Assembly: GCF_023734135.1 (NCBI RefSeq)
Contig: NZ_AP025730.1
Span: forward strand, 5,890,001 to 5,954,000
Source of the DNA: Sphaerotilus microaerophilus
Lineage (GTDB): Bacteria > Pseudomonadota > Gammaproteobacteria > Burkholderiales > Burkholderiaceae_C
DNA: 64,000 nt
Direction: 5' to 3'
Below the pieces are notes generated by a model. It saw only the letters and a program-made list of their open reading frames with translations, did not search any database and had not been told where the DNA came from. The first letter of the stretch is position 1, and each line of letters starts with the position of its first letter. A program made the position numbers and the translations under genes. Below, in pieces: positions 9,525-17,788 of this stretch.

Positions 9525-10529
9525 TCAGCCCAGCCAGCCCCTGATGCGCTGGCCCAGCACCTCGCGGCTGATACCGTAGCGGTCGTGCAGCGTGGGCAGC
9601 GCGCCGGCGTCGAGGAAGGCGTCCGGCAGCCCAGCCAGTTCGAAGCCCGCCGGGTGCACGCGGTGGCGCAGCAGCACGGCCGCCACCGCCTCGCCCAGGC
9701 CGCCGACCACGGAGTGGTTCTCGGCCACCACCACCAGCCGGCCGGATTGGCGGCAGGCCGCGACGATCGCCGCTTCGTCCAGCGGCTTGATGGTCGGGCA
9801 GTGCAGCACCGCCACGCCGATGCCGTCCTTCGCCAGGTCCTGCGCCACTTCCAGCGCGCGCATCGTCAGGATGCCGGAAGAGACGATCAGCACCTCGCGG
9901 CCGTCGCGCAGCAACTTGGCACGGCCGAGTTCGAAGCGGTAGTCATACTCGTCGAGCACCAGCGGCACGTTGCCGCGCAGCAGACGCAGGTAGACGGGGC
10001 CGGGGTGGGCGGCGATCTGCGGCACCGCCTGAGCCGTGTCCAGCGCATCGCAGGGGTCCACGATGGTCAGGCCGGGCACGGCGCGCATCATCGCCAGGTC
10101 GTCGGTGGCCTGGTGGCTCGGGCCGTAGCCGGTGGTCAGCCCGGGCAGCGCGCAGCAGATCTTGACGTTCAGGTTCTCTTCCGCGATCACCTGGTGGATG
10201 AAGTCGTAGGCGCGCCGGGTGCCGAACACCGCGTAGGTGGTGGCAAAGGGCGTCAGCCCCTCCTTGGCCATGCCGCCGGCCGCTGCCATCAGCAGCTGCT
10301 CGGCCATGCCCATCTGGTGGAAGCGCTCCGGATAGGCCTGGGCGAACAGGTGCAGGTCGGTGTACTTGGCGAGATCCGCGGTCAGGCCGACGATCTCCGG
10401 GCGGTTCGCGGCCAGCTCCACCAGGGCCTTGCCGAACGGCGCGGCCTGGGTGCGCTGCCCCTCGGAGGCGATCGAGGCGATCATGGCCGAGGTGGTGAGC
10501 TTCGGCTTCTTGTCGGTCACGGCGTTCAT
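9525..10529 (-). CDS. Split transketolase, C-terminal (pyrimidine/transketolase-C) subunit
   Basis: 334 residues. It corresponds to the second half of a normal ~660-residue transketolase: the Pyr domain with the TPP-activating glutamate in MGMAEQLLMAAAGGMAKEG, then the C-terminal domain. ATG 10529 overlaps the stop of the N-terminal subunit gene by four bases (ATGA), so the two halves are translationally coupled and should form a complex. Transketolase moves a two-carbon ketol unit between a ketose and an aldose. Split enzymes are common in peripheral sugar pathways, for example apiose and sulfoquinovose degradation, so a specialised substrate is likely. It is the last gene of the catabolic operon. 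Confidence 0.93.
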   Translation of the reverse strand: MNAVTDKKPKLTTSAMIASIASEGQRTQAAPFGKALVELAANRPEIVGLTADLAKYTDLHLFAQAYPERFHQMGMAEQLLMAAAGGMAKEGLTPFATTYAVFGTRRAYDFIHQVIAEENLNVKICCALPGLTTGYGPSHQATDDLAMMRAVPGLTIVDPCDALDTAQAVPQIAAHPGPVYLRLLRGNVPLVLDEYDYRFELGRAKLLRDGREVLIVSSGILTMRALEVAQDLAKDGIGVAVLHCPTIKPLDEAAIVAACRQSGRLVVVAENHSVVGGLGEAVAAVLLRHRVHPAGFELAGLPDAFLDAGALPTLHDRYGISREVLGQRIRGWLG

Positions 10530-11383
10530 GCGCGGGCCTCCTCGGGACGGTTCGGGCGGGCGGCATCGAGCACGGCCAGGGCCTGCTGCCACTCGGGCGG
10601 GTCGACGCGGATGAAGTGGTTCTTCTCGCGCACCTCCAGGAAGGGCACGCCCTTGCCCATCAGGGTGTCGAACAGGATCACGCGGGGCTTGGCCTCGGAG
10701 CAGGCGCGCGCAGCATCGAAGGCGGCCAGCACGGCCGGCAGGTGATTGCCGTCCACGCGCTGCACGAACCAGCCGAAGGCAGCCCACTTGTCGGCCAGGG
10801 GCTCGAAGCCCAGCACCTTCGACGAGGGCCCGTCGGCCTGCTGGTTGTTGATGTCCACCAGGCAGATCAGGTTGTCCAGCCGGTGGTGGGCCGCCCCCAT
10901 CGCGGCCTCCCAGGTCGAACCTTCATCCAACTCGCCGTCGGACATGGAGTTGTAGACGAGCGCCGGGTTGCGCTTGTGCTTCAGACCCAGCGCCATGCCC
11001 ACGCCGATCGCCAGCCCCTGGCCGAGCGAGCCACCGGAGATCTCCATGCCGGGCGTGTAGGTGGCCATGCCGGACATGGGCAGGCGGCTGTCATCGCTGC
11101 CGTAGCTCTCCAGTTCGTCCTCGGGGATCACGCCGGCCTCGATCAGCGCGGCGTAGTGGGCGATGGCGTAGTGGCCGTGCGAGAGCAGGAAGCGGTCGCG
11201 CCCCTCCCACTGCGGCTCGGCCGGGCGCAGGTTCATCGCATCGCGGTAGGCCACCGCCAGCACATCGGCCCAGCCCAGCGCCTGGCCGATGTAGCCCTGG
11301 CCCTGGACCTCGCCCATGCGCAGGGCGAAGCGGCGGATGCGCCAGGCGGCGCCGGCCAGCCGATGAAGTCGATCGTCACTCAT
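10526..11383 (-). CDS. Split transketolase, N-terminal (TPP-binding) subunit
   Basis: 285 residues. It contains the TPP-binding domain: SHGHYAIAHYAAL, GGSLGQGLAIGVGMALG, and the diphosphate/Mg motif SDGELDEGSTWEA ... VDINNQQADG. It pairs with the downstream C-terminal subunit (four-base ATGA overlap) to form one active transketolase. Its own ATG 11383 overlaps the stop of the upstream isomerase gene in the same way. A separate complete transketolase for the pentose phosphate pathway is expected elsewhere in the genome, so this copy is probably dedicated to the substrate imported by the linked TRAP system. Confidence 0.93.
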   Translation of the reverse strand: MSDDRLHRLAGAAWRIRRFALRMGEVQGQGYIGQALGWADVLAVAYRDAMNLRPAEPQWEGRDRFLLSHGHYAIAHYAALIEAGVIPEDELESYGSDDSRLPMSGMATYTPGMEISGGSLGQGLAIGVGMALGLKHKRNPALVYNSMSDGELDEGSTWEAAMGAAHHRLDNLICLVDINNQQADGPSSKVLGFEPLADKWAAFGWFVQRVDGNHLPAVLAAFDAARACSEAKPRVILFDTLMGKGVPFLEVREKNHFIRVDPPEWQQALAVLDAARPNRPEEARA

Positions 11384-12291
11384 GCGACGGATTCCTGTTG
11401 AAGGTTGAGATGGTGATGCACGAAGCCCAGCGCCGCCTTCAGCCGCGCCTCGATGTCCGCCAGCGGCACGCGGAAGGCCGCGCGGCTGGGTTGGGCGTTG
11501 GCGCCGCGGTGCAGGCGCATCGGGATCTCGATGGACAGCGACACCGCCGCAGAGCTGGGAGAGGTCCTCAGCCCGTGCAGGATCTCGGCACAGCCGATCT
11601 CGCCCTCGCCCAGCGCGGTGAAGAAGTAGCCCTCGGGCGTACGCCGCACGTCCTTGATGTGGGTGTGCAGGCACAGCGCCATCGCGGCCAGCGCGTCCGC
11701 CGCGGTGGGCACGCCGGGGCGGTGGGAGATGGTGTTGCCGGCGTCGTAGTTCAGGCCCACGCGCTCGTGGCCGATGCGCGCCAACAGCGCGGGGCCGTCA
11801 GCGGCGACGTTGAGCAGGTTGTCGCTGCCGTCGCCGGGGTTCTCCAGGCCGATCACCAGGTCCAGCTCTTCAGCCAGCTTGGCCAGCGGCTCGATGTGCT
11901 GGAAGAAGCGCACTTCGTTGACCCGCGCAGCGGCGTTGGTGTTGATCACCTTGGCGCCGATGCGCGCGGCAAAGCGCATGCGGCCCTGAAAGACCTCCAG
12001 CGCGTCCGGGCGGCCCAGGTCGATGTGCGAGGACATCGCGTGGCAGCCGATGCCGGCGTCGGCCAGAGCGCGGGCGTATTCGACGGCTCGGGCCTCGGTG
12101 AAGGCGGACTCGTCGAAGGGCTCGGTGTAGCCGACGATGTAGGCCGGCTCCACGTGCGTGGCGCCGATCGACGCCAGGCTTTCCAGCATGTGCGGCGCCG
12201 GATGGCCGTCATAGGGTGCACCCGAAATCGAGACGATGCGCTGCCCGCCCGCCGTCGGTGGAATACGCGGCGGGATGTGGGGAGTGGTCAT
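11380..12291 (-). CDS. Sugar isomerase/epimerase, xylose-isomerase-like TIM barrel
   Basis: 303 residues. AP-endonuclease-2/xylose-isomerase-like barrel with a recognisable metal site: glutamate in IGLENPGDGSDN, aspartate in NYDAGN, histidine in HIKD, and glutamate in SIEIPM. Relatives include hydroxypyruvate isomerase, ketose 3-epimerases and inosose enzymes. In this operon it would convert the product of the SDR dehydrogenase into the ketose used by transketolase; that order is inference. The start MTTPHIPPRIPP is followed by a proline-rich extension before the barrel (RIVSISGAPYDG). It shares a four-base overlap with the downstream transketolase gene. Confidence 0.85.
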   Translation of the reverse strand: MTTPHIPPRIPPTAGGQRIVSISGAPYDGHPAPHMLESLASIGATHVEPAYIVGYTEPFDESAFTEARAVEYARALADAGIGCHAMSSHIDLGRPDALEVFQGRMRFAARIGAKVINTNAAARVNEVRFFQHIEPLAKLAEELDLVIGLENPGDGSDNLLNVAADGPALLARIGHERVGLNYDAGNTISHRPGVPTAADALAAMALCLHTHIKDVRRTPEGYFFTALGEGEIGCAEILHGLRTSPSSAAVSLSIEIPMRLHRGANAQPSRAAFRVPLADIEARLKAALGFVHHHLNLQQESVA

Positions 12292-12313
12292 GGCAGTGAG
12301 GCGGAAGGGGGAG

Positions 12314-13573
12314 TTACTTGAAGATGGCCGCGGGCACGTAGGACACCAGGGCCAGCACCAGGAAGGCGACGAAGTAGAAGGGGCCGAGCTCCTTGACCGT
12401 CTCGCCCACCTTGACCTTGGCCACCGCGCTGGTGATGAACAGCGTGGTGCCCACCGGCGGCGTGTACAGGCCGATCGCCAGGTTCACGGTCATCATGATC
12501 CCGAGCTGCACCAGGTCCATGCCGATGGCGTTGGCCAGCGGCACGAACACGGGGGTGAGCAGCAGCACGGCGGCGGGCAGGTCGATGAACATGCCGCAGA
12601 CCAGCATCAGCAGGTTCATCAGCAGGATCACGCTCCAGCCGCTGTTCAGGTTCGCCTGGGCCCAGCCGACCACGCCGTCGGGCATGCGGTCGAAGGTCAG
12701 CAGCCAGCCGATCGCGGCCGAGGCCATGATCACCAGCAGCACCACCCCGGTGGCCAGGCCCGCCTCGACAACGGCATGGTGCAGCCGCTTGAGACCCAGG
12801 TCGCGGTAGACCACCGCCGACACCAGCCCGGCGAACAGCGTGGACAGCACCGCCACCTCGGTCGGCGTGGCAATGCCGAAGCGCAGGAAGACGATGATCA
12901 GCACCGGCAGCAGCAGCGCCGGCGAGGCATAGGCCAGCTGCCTGCGGAAGGCCGGCCAGTGGATGGGGCTCAGCTCACGCGGCAGGTTGCGCCGTTTGCC
13001 CACCCACCAGCAGGCGGCCATGAAGCCGCCGCACATCAGCAGGCCCGGCAGGATGCCGGCCACGAACAGCGCCGCCACCGAGGTGTTGGAGCTCAACGCG
13101 AACAGGATCATCGGGATCGACGGCGGGATCAGGATGTCGATCGTCGCGGCCGCGGCCAGCGTGGCCGCCGAGAAGGCCGGCGGGTAGCCCAGGCGCTTCT
13201 GCCAGGGGATCAGCAGCGAGCCGATCGCCGAGGCATCGGCCACCGCGGAGCCGGAGACGCCGCCGAAGATGGTGGACGACAGCACACCCACCTGGCCGGG
13301 GCCGCCGTGGAAGCGGCCGATCAGCGTGGAGAGCACGCCGATCAGCGACTCACCCAGCTTGCCGCCCATCATGAGCGTGCCGGTGAGCATGAAGAAGGGG
13401 ATCGCGATGAGCGGGAAACTCTGCACCTGCGCAACCATCTGCTGCACCAGCAGGTCCAGCGGCACGCGGTCGGAGGTGGCTGCCGCGGCCATGGCGGCAG
13501 CCAGCAGGGCGTGGGCGATCGGCATGGCGGCCACGGCGGCCACACCAAAGACGAGGAGGATCAGGGCGGTCAT
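12314..13573 (-). CDS. TRAP transporter large permease (DctM family)
   Basis: 419 residues, almost entirely hydrophobic, with about 12 helices. It carries the family features FFMLTGTLMMGGKLGESLI, GVSGSAVADASAIGSLLIP, and the C-terminal YTPPVGTTLFITS. DctM proteins are the sodium-coupled translocating subunit of TRAP transporters and work with DctQ and a DctP receptor, both encoded directly upstream. It lies 24 bases after dctQ and 22 bases before the isomerase gene. Together these import an organic acid or polyol-type solute; the receptor decides specificity. Confidence 0.95.
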   Translation of the reverse strand: MTALILLVFGVAAVAAMPIAHALLAAAMAAAATSDRVPLDLLVQQMVAQVQSFPLIAIPFFMLTGTLMMGGKLGESLIGVLSTLIGRFHGGPGQVGVLSSTIFGGVSGSAVADASAIGSLLIPWQKRLGYPPAFSAATLAAAATIDILIPPSIPMILFALSSNTSVAALFVAGILPGLLMCGGFMAACWWVGKRRNLPRELSPIHWPAFRRQLAYASPALLLPVLIIVFLRFGIATPTEVAVLSTLFAGLVSAVVYRDLGLKRLHHAVVEAGLATGVVLLVIMASAAIGWLLTFDRMPDGVVGWAQANLNSGWSVILLMNLLMLVCGMFIDLPAAVLLLTPVFVPLANAIGMDLVQLGIMMTVNLAIGLYTPPVGTTLFITSAVAKVKVGETVKELGPFYFVAFLVLALVSYVPAAIFK

Positions 13574-13597
13574 GGGGTGTTTCCTCGGTTCAGGCCA

Positions 13598-14122
13598 TCA
13601 GGCGACCAGCACGTCGTGCGCCGGCTTGTCGAGGTCGGCCGCCTGCAGCGGCAGCTCGCCGTGGCCGCGGAAGGACTCCCAGGCCGAGGCCAGGGCCAGC
13701 AGCGCCAGCATCACCATGCCCACCATCACGCAGCCGTAGGTGGCCGAGCCGGGCACGCCCAGGATGGGGCTCTTCTCGTCGGCCACGATGTCCAGCATCG
13801 CCCAGGTGGCCTTCGCCAGCGTCAGGTACAGGCCGGCCACGGCCAGCCAGACCCCCACCGCGAGCCAGCGCTTGGCACGGGCGGGCAGCGCGTCGCGCAG
13901 GAAGGTGGTGGCGATGTGCGAGCCATGCGCCGCTCCCAGCACCACGCCGGCCATCACGAGCCAGGGGAAGAGCAGCTCGGGCAGCTCGGCGCCCCACTGC
14001 AGGCTGGCGCCAGTGCTGTAGCGCAGGATGGTGTTGGCGCTGAGGATGAGGAAAATGACCGCGGTGGTGATCCACATCACCACCTGGCAGGTCAGCACGA
14101 TGCCGCGTTCGAGGGCTTTCAT
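13598..14122 (-). CDS. TRAP transporter small permease (DctQ family)
   Basis: 174 residues with four predicted membrane helices. The signature LLFPWLVMAGVVLGAAHGSHI is the DctQ conserved segment around helix 2. It forms the integral membrane complex with DctM. The start MKALERGIVLTCQVVMW fits family members. It sits between dctP (113 bases upstream) and dctM (24 bases downstream). Confidence 0.93.
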   Translation of the reverse strand: MKALERGIVLTCQVVMWITTAVIFLILSANTILRYSTGASLQWGAELPELLFPWLVMAGVVLGAAHGSHIATTFLRDALPARAKRWLAVGVWLAVAGLYLTLAKATWAMLDIVADEKSPILGVPGSATYGCVMVGMVMLALLALASAWESFRGHGELPLQAADLDKPAHDVLVA

Positions 14123-14235
14123 CGCCGGGCTCCAGGGGACACTTGGAATGACGCCGGGCAGGTGCCCGGCGCCGAGGGTCGGTCAGACCGTGGTCTCTGA
14201 CGCAGAGCTGGCGCAAGCCAGCTGCGCAGTCAACG

Positions 14236-15222
14236 TCACTTCGCGCGGGCGGCGATCACCTTCTTGACGTACTCGCCGATCGGGCTGGCCATCCACTTGT
14301 CGTCCACCGAGGACGTGGCCTTCTCGAACGCCGCCTTGTCAGCCACGTCCACGCGCACGCCCTTGGCCTTGAGGTCGGCCACCAGCTTCTCGTCGGCCTC
14401 CTGCGACAGCTTGCGCTGCAGCGCGGTGGCCTCGGCGGCGGCGTCCTGCAGCACCTTGTGGTCGGCCGCAGAGAGCTTGTCCCAGCTGCGCTTGCTCATC
14501 AGGAAGGGCGTCATCTCGTACTTGTGGCCGGTCAGCGAGATGAACTTGTTGACTTCGTAGAGCTTGCTGGCGTGGATGTTCATCAGCGGGTTCTCCTGCC
14601 CGTCGACCACGCCCTGCTGCAGCGCCACGTAGAGCTCGGCAAACTTGATCTGCTGCGCCTCGGCGCCCAGGCTCTTCATGATGTCCACCGTCACCGCATC
14701 GGGCGGGGTGCGCATCTTCATGCCCTTCATGTCCTCGGGCTTCAGGATGGGCTTCTTGCTGTTGGACATGTGGCGCACGCCGTTGTCCCAGTAGCCCAGC
14801 ACCACCAGGCCCTTCTCGGCCGACTTGGCCGCCAGCTCCTGGCCGAGCGGGCCGTCCAGCACCTTCCAGGCCTGCGGCAGGTTGGCAAACAGGAAGGGCA
14901 TGCCGAAGGCGGCGTACTCCGGCACCACCGCGGCCACCGCACCCTGCGAATTCGCCGACAGGTCCAGCGCACCGGTGCGCAGCTGCGTCACCATCGCCGC
15001 GTCGTCACCCAGCTGGGCGGAGGGCGAGACCTGCACCTCGATGCGGCCACCCGACTTGGCCTTGACCACCTCGGCGAACTTCAGCGAAGCCTCGTGGCGC
15101 GGGTTGCCCGGCGCGGCGCCGTGGCCCAGGCTGAGCTTGACGGCCTGGGCCTGCGCAGCGCTGGCGAACAGGGCGGCGGCGGCCAGGGCGGCGGTGCTGA
15201 GAAGGTGGGTTCTGCGGTTCAT
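14236..15222 (-). CDS. TRAP transporter substrate-binding protein (DctP family)
   Basis: 328 residues. A signal peptide (HLLSTAALAAAALFASAAQA) precedes the mature domain starting VKLSLGHGAAPGNPRH. The family's carboxylate-binding arginine is in MKMRTPPDAV, and GVVDGQENPL is the second conserved segment. DctP proteins are periplasmic receptors that usually bind a carboxylate, such as sugar acids, though polyol and sulfonate binders exist. It is the second gene of the operon, 58 bases after the SDR gene. The substrate is unknown. Confidence 0.95.
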   Translation of the reverse strand: MNRRTHLLSTAALAAAALFASAAQAQAVKLSLGHGAAPGNPRHEASLKFAEVVKAKSGGRIEVQVSPSAQLGDDAAMVTQLRTGALDLSANSQGAVAAVVPEYAAFGMPFLFANLPQAWKVLDGPLGQELAAKSAEKGLVVLGYWDNGVRHMSNSKKPILKPEDMKGMKMRTPPDAVTVDIMKSLGAEAQQIKFAELYVALQQGVVDGQENPLMNIHASKLYEVNKFISLTGHKYEMTPFLMSKRSWDKLSAADHKVLQDAAAEATALQRKLSQEADEKLVADLKAKGVRVDVADKAAFEKATSSVDDKWMASPIGEYVKKVIAARAK

Positions 15223-15280
15223 CGTTGTCTCCTGAGGGCCGCCGAAGCGGCCAGGTTCTGGGTGCGAGGGATCGTCTGGT

Positions 15281-16030
15281 TCAGTGGATCAGCATGCCGC
15301 CGTTGACGTCCAGCGTGACGCCAGTGAGGTACTTGGCGAGGTCGCTGGCCAGGAAGACCACGCAGCCGGCCACGTCGGCGGGCTCGCCGATGCGGTTCAG
15401 CGGGATCTGCTCCAGGATGCCCTTCATGCGGTCCTCGGGGATCAGTCCCTTGTTGATGTCGGTGGCGATCAGGCCCGGGGTCACGGCGTTGACGCGGATG
15501 CCATCGATGCCGAACTCACGCGCCATCGCGCGGCCCAGGCCCAGCATGCCGGCCTTGGCCGCCGAGTAGTGCGGGCCGCCCAGGATGCCGCCGCCGCGCT
15601 GCGCGGAGACCGACGAGGTGTTGATGATCGAGCCGCTCTTCTGCGCGCGCATCGCCGGGATCACGGCCTGCGACATGTAGAGCATGCCGCGCAGGCTCAC
15701 GTCCAGCACGGCGTCGTAGTCGGCGCCGGTGATGTCCAGCGTCTTGCGCGGCTGGGTGATGCCGGCGTTGTTGAACAGGATGTCGATGCGGCCACACTGG
15801 GCCAGCACTTCGGCAGCAGCGCGCTCGCAGGAGGCCTTGTCGGTCACGTCGGCCACCACGCCGAGGTGCTGCGGGCCCAGCTGGGCAGCCGCCCCCGCCG
15901 GGTCGGCGCGTTCCAGGTCCAGCAGCACCACACGGGCACCGTGGGCGGCCATCATCCTGGCGGTGGCGAAGCCCAGTCCGTTCAGGCCGGCACCACCGGT
16001 GATCAGGGCAACCTTGTCTTTGAGCAGCAT
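15281..16030 (-). CDS. SDR-family NAD(P)-dependent oxidoreductase
   Basis: 249 residues from ATG 16030. Classical short-chain dehydrogenase: nucleotide motif TGGAGLNGLG (near residues 12-21), NNAG, catalytic serine in IINTSSVSAQRG, and HYSAAKAG with the Tyr/Lys pair. The aspartate in LLDLERAD after the second strand suggests NAD rather than NADP preference. It is the first gene of the operon and would oxidise the imported compound, probably a hydroxyl of a sugar, sugar acid or polyol. A LysR-type T-N11-A site lies about 130 bases upstream of the start. Confidence 0.92.
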   Translation of the reverse strand: MLLKDKVALITGGAGLNGLGFATARMMAAHGARVVLLDLERADPAGAAAQLGPQHLGVVADVTDKASCERAAAEVLAQCGRIDILFNNAGITQPRKTLDITGADYDAVLDVSLRGMLYMSQAVIPAMRAQKSGSIINTSSVSAQRGGGILGGPHYSAAKAGMLGLGRAMAREFGIDGIRVNAVTPGLIATDINKGLIPEDRMKGILEQIPLNRIGEPADVAGCVVFLASDLAKYLTGVTLDVNGGMLIH

Positions 16031-16154
16031 CTCTTGTCTCCGTGAGGGGGTTCGGGAGGGGGTGGGCGCGGTGCACGAAGGAAGTGCATCGCTGGAATGG
16101 GCGCGATTCTTCGAGCCCGTGACCATGAAGACAAGCGATAAAATTTCAGCGTTA

Positions 16155-16171
16155 CATGAATGTTCTTCATG
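16155..16171. promoter_or_regulatory. LysR-type box upstream of the SDR/TRAP/transketolase operon
   Basis: CATGAA (16155-16160) and TTCATG (16166-16171) form a perfect 6-base dyad around TGTTC, containing TGAATGTTCTTCA, an exact T-N11-A LysR box. It lies 125-141 bases upstream of the SDR start on the operon's side. It is probably bound by the LysR protein encoded at 17789, now separated from it by an IS110 element. Confidence 0.5.
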
Positions 16172-16237
16172 CTGCGACGCAGCTCAGGGTGAACACGGAT
16201 TCTCAAAAGTCGCGTGAGGTTTTGCTGAAATGAAACT

Positions 16238-16278
16238 GCCCCCACGCTCACTTCGCTCGCTGCCCCCCGAGGGGGCGC
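16238..16278. repeat. REP-like palindromic repeat
   Basis: A G/C-rich stretch containing CACTTCGCTCGCTGCCCCCC followed by GAGGGGGCGC, with CCCCC/GGGGG arms. Repeats of this shape are scattered between genes in many Burkholderiales genomes. It lies between the operon promoter and the IS110 element. Single copy here; assignment by resemblance. Confidence 0.45.
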
Positions 16279-16323
16279 GTCAGTACCTTCGGACGGCCGG
16301 GCGGTACTAGGATGAAACTATCT

Positions 16324-17550
16324 TCATGCAGCCGGCGTGAGTTGTACGGCGTAACCGATCTGCTGAAGCCTGCGCACCAGTCGGGTGGCGGTCTTGTGGG
16401 CGTCGGCGCGATCGAAGTGGGCGGCGCCGAGGTCATGCCACTCGGTGCCGTCGCGCAGCATGTGCCAAGCCGCGGTGAGCATCGAGGCGGCCACGCCGAT
16501 GATCGCCTTCTTGGCGCCGCGACGAGCGCGCAGGCGGTGGAACTGCGCCTGCAGGTAGCTGCCCTTGACTTTGATGGCTGCCCAGGCGGCTTGCACGAGG
16601 GTGGTCTTGAGCCACCTGCCGCCACGGCGCAAGCGAACGCTGCGACGCTTGCCGGCGCTCTCGTCGTTGCGCGGGCACATGCAGGCCCAGGACAGCAGAT
16701 GAGCCGGGGTGGCGAAGCGCGACATGTCGATACCGATCTCGGCCACGACCACATGGGCGCTGACCTCGCTGAGGCCCGGCATGGTGCTCAGCAGCTTGGC
16801 GGCGTGCCGAAAGGGCGCCAGCCCTTGACCCACCTCCTTCTCGATGGCGGCGATGGCCTGATCCAGCGCATCGATGTGCCCCAGGTGCAGCTTGAGCATG
16901 AAGCGGTGGTGAGCGCTGACGCGGCCGCGCAGCGCTTCGAGCAACTCGGCACGGCTGGCCTTGACGCGCACGCTGACCAGCGAGACCAGGCGCTCGGGAT
17001 CGCGCTCGCCGCCGATGAGGGCCTGCAACACGGCCCGGCCGCTCTTGCCCACGATATCGGCCAGCACGACGCCAAGCTTCAAGTTGGCGTCTTCGAGCAC
17101 CTTCTCGATGCGTTGGACGTGCGCGCTGCGCTCGCGCACGAACTGCTTGCGGGTGCGCGTGAGCGAGCGCAGTTCCTGTACCGCCACCGGCGGCACGAAG
17201 CTGGCGCGGATCAGGCCGTGGGCCAGCAAGTCCGCCAGCCACATCGCGTCGTTGACGTCGGTCTTGCGGCCAGGAACGTTCTTCACGTGCGCGGCGTTGG
17301 CCAGCACGAGCTCGAAGTGGCCTTCGAGCACGTGCCACACTGGCTTCCAGTACACGCCGGTGGCCTCCATGGCGACGTGCTCGACGCCGAAGGAGTCGAG
17401 CCAGTCGCCAAGGGCCAGCAGGCCCGAGGTAGTCGTCTGGAAGGTGCGCACCTCCTGCAAGGGTGGGCCGTCGCGGGCGATGCGCACGCACGCCACCACC
17501 GTCTCCTTGTGCACGTCCAGTCCGGCGCAGCGCGGGTAGATCACTTCCAT
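16324..17550 (-). CDS. IS110-family DEDD transposase (type A)
   Basis: 408 residues. N-terminal RuvC-like DEDD domain: AGLDVHKETVVACV (Asp), VAMEATGVYWKPV (Glu), and GRKTDVNDAMWLADLL (DxxD). The C-terminal Transposase_20 domain has the catalytic serine in RNDESAGKRRS. The start ATG 17550 (MEVIYPRCAGLDV) matches the family. IS110 recombinases insert without free 3' ends and, in recently studied members, use an element-encoded bridge RNA. Related to but clearly different from the 408-residue transposases at 32543 and 34482. Intact, so potentially active. Confidence 0.95.
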   Translation of the reverse strand: MEVIYPRCAGLDVHKETVVACVRIARDGPPLQEVRTFQTTTSGLLALGDWLDSFGVEHVAMEATGVYWKPVWHVLEGHFELVLANAAHVKNVPGRKTDVNDAMWLADLLAHGLIRASFVPPVAVQELRSLTRTRKQFVRERSAHVQRIEKVLEDANLKLGVVLADIVGKSGRAVLQALIGGERDPERLVSLVSVRVKASRAELLEALRGRVSAHHRFMLKLHLGHIDALDQAIAAIEKEVGQGLAPFRHAAKLLSTMPGLSEVSAHVVVAEIGIDMSRFATPAHLLSWACMCPRNDESAGKRRSVRLRRGGRWLKTTLVQAAWAAIKVKGSYLQAQFHRLRARRGAKKAIIGVAASMLTAAWHMLRDGTEWHDLGAAHFDRADAHKTATRLVRRLQQIGYAVQLTPAA

Positions 17551-17785
17551 GATCGCCTCCAGTCCGCGGCGACATCGGCATGCGGCCCACGTCATCGAAC
17601 TCTAGGATGCGTGCTCAGGGGCGCGAAGCCCAAGGCGACAGTGCGGGGTGCTCGTGGAGCCGCGGGTCCAACTGACATACGGGTTCGAGACACCAAGTAC
17701 GAACCGACCTCTGCGCCGGACGCCGCCACCGCATTACACGCCCGTTTCATGCGTCGCGGGTCGCGCGAAGCGCGGTGGAGCAACT
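17551..17785 (-). ncRNA. Candidate bridge RNA region of IS110 type A
   Basis: Non-coding region upstream of the transposase. Read in transposase orientation it holds ATGTCAGTTG (17678-17669), matching the outer left end at 17790-17781, then CATCCTAG (17609-17602), matching the right end at 16314-16307. This order (left-end copy, right-end copy, transposase) is the same as in the unrelated type B element. It is what guide loops of an IS110 bridge RNA should look like. RNA boundaries and transcription are inferred, not seen. Confidence 0.4.
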
Positions 17786-17788
17786 GAC

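Noticed and set aside
12236..14200. Long plus-strand open frame of over 650 codons
   Set aside because: It is the antisense of the TRAP permease genes; Gln/His/Arg/Gly-rich low-complexity translation, no ribosome site and no family. Typical GC-rich shadow. The same applies to long antisense frames over katG/minC (21843-24473), transketolase (9336-10745), and min/M16 (18103-20181).
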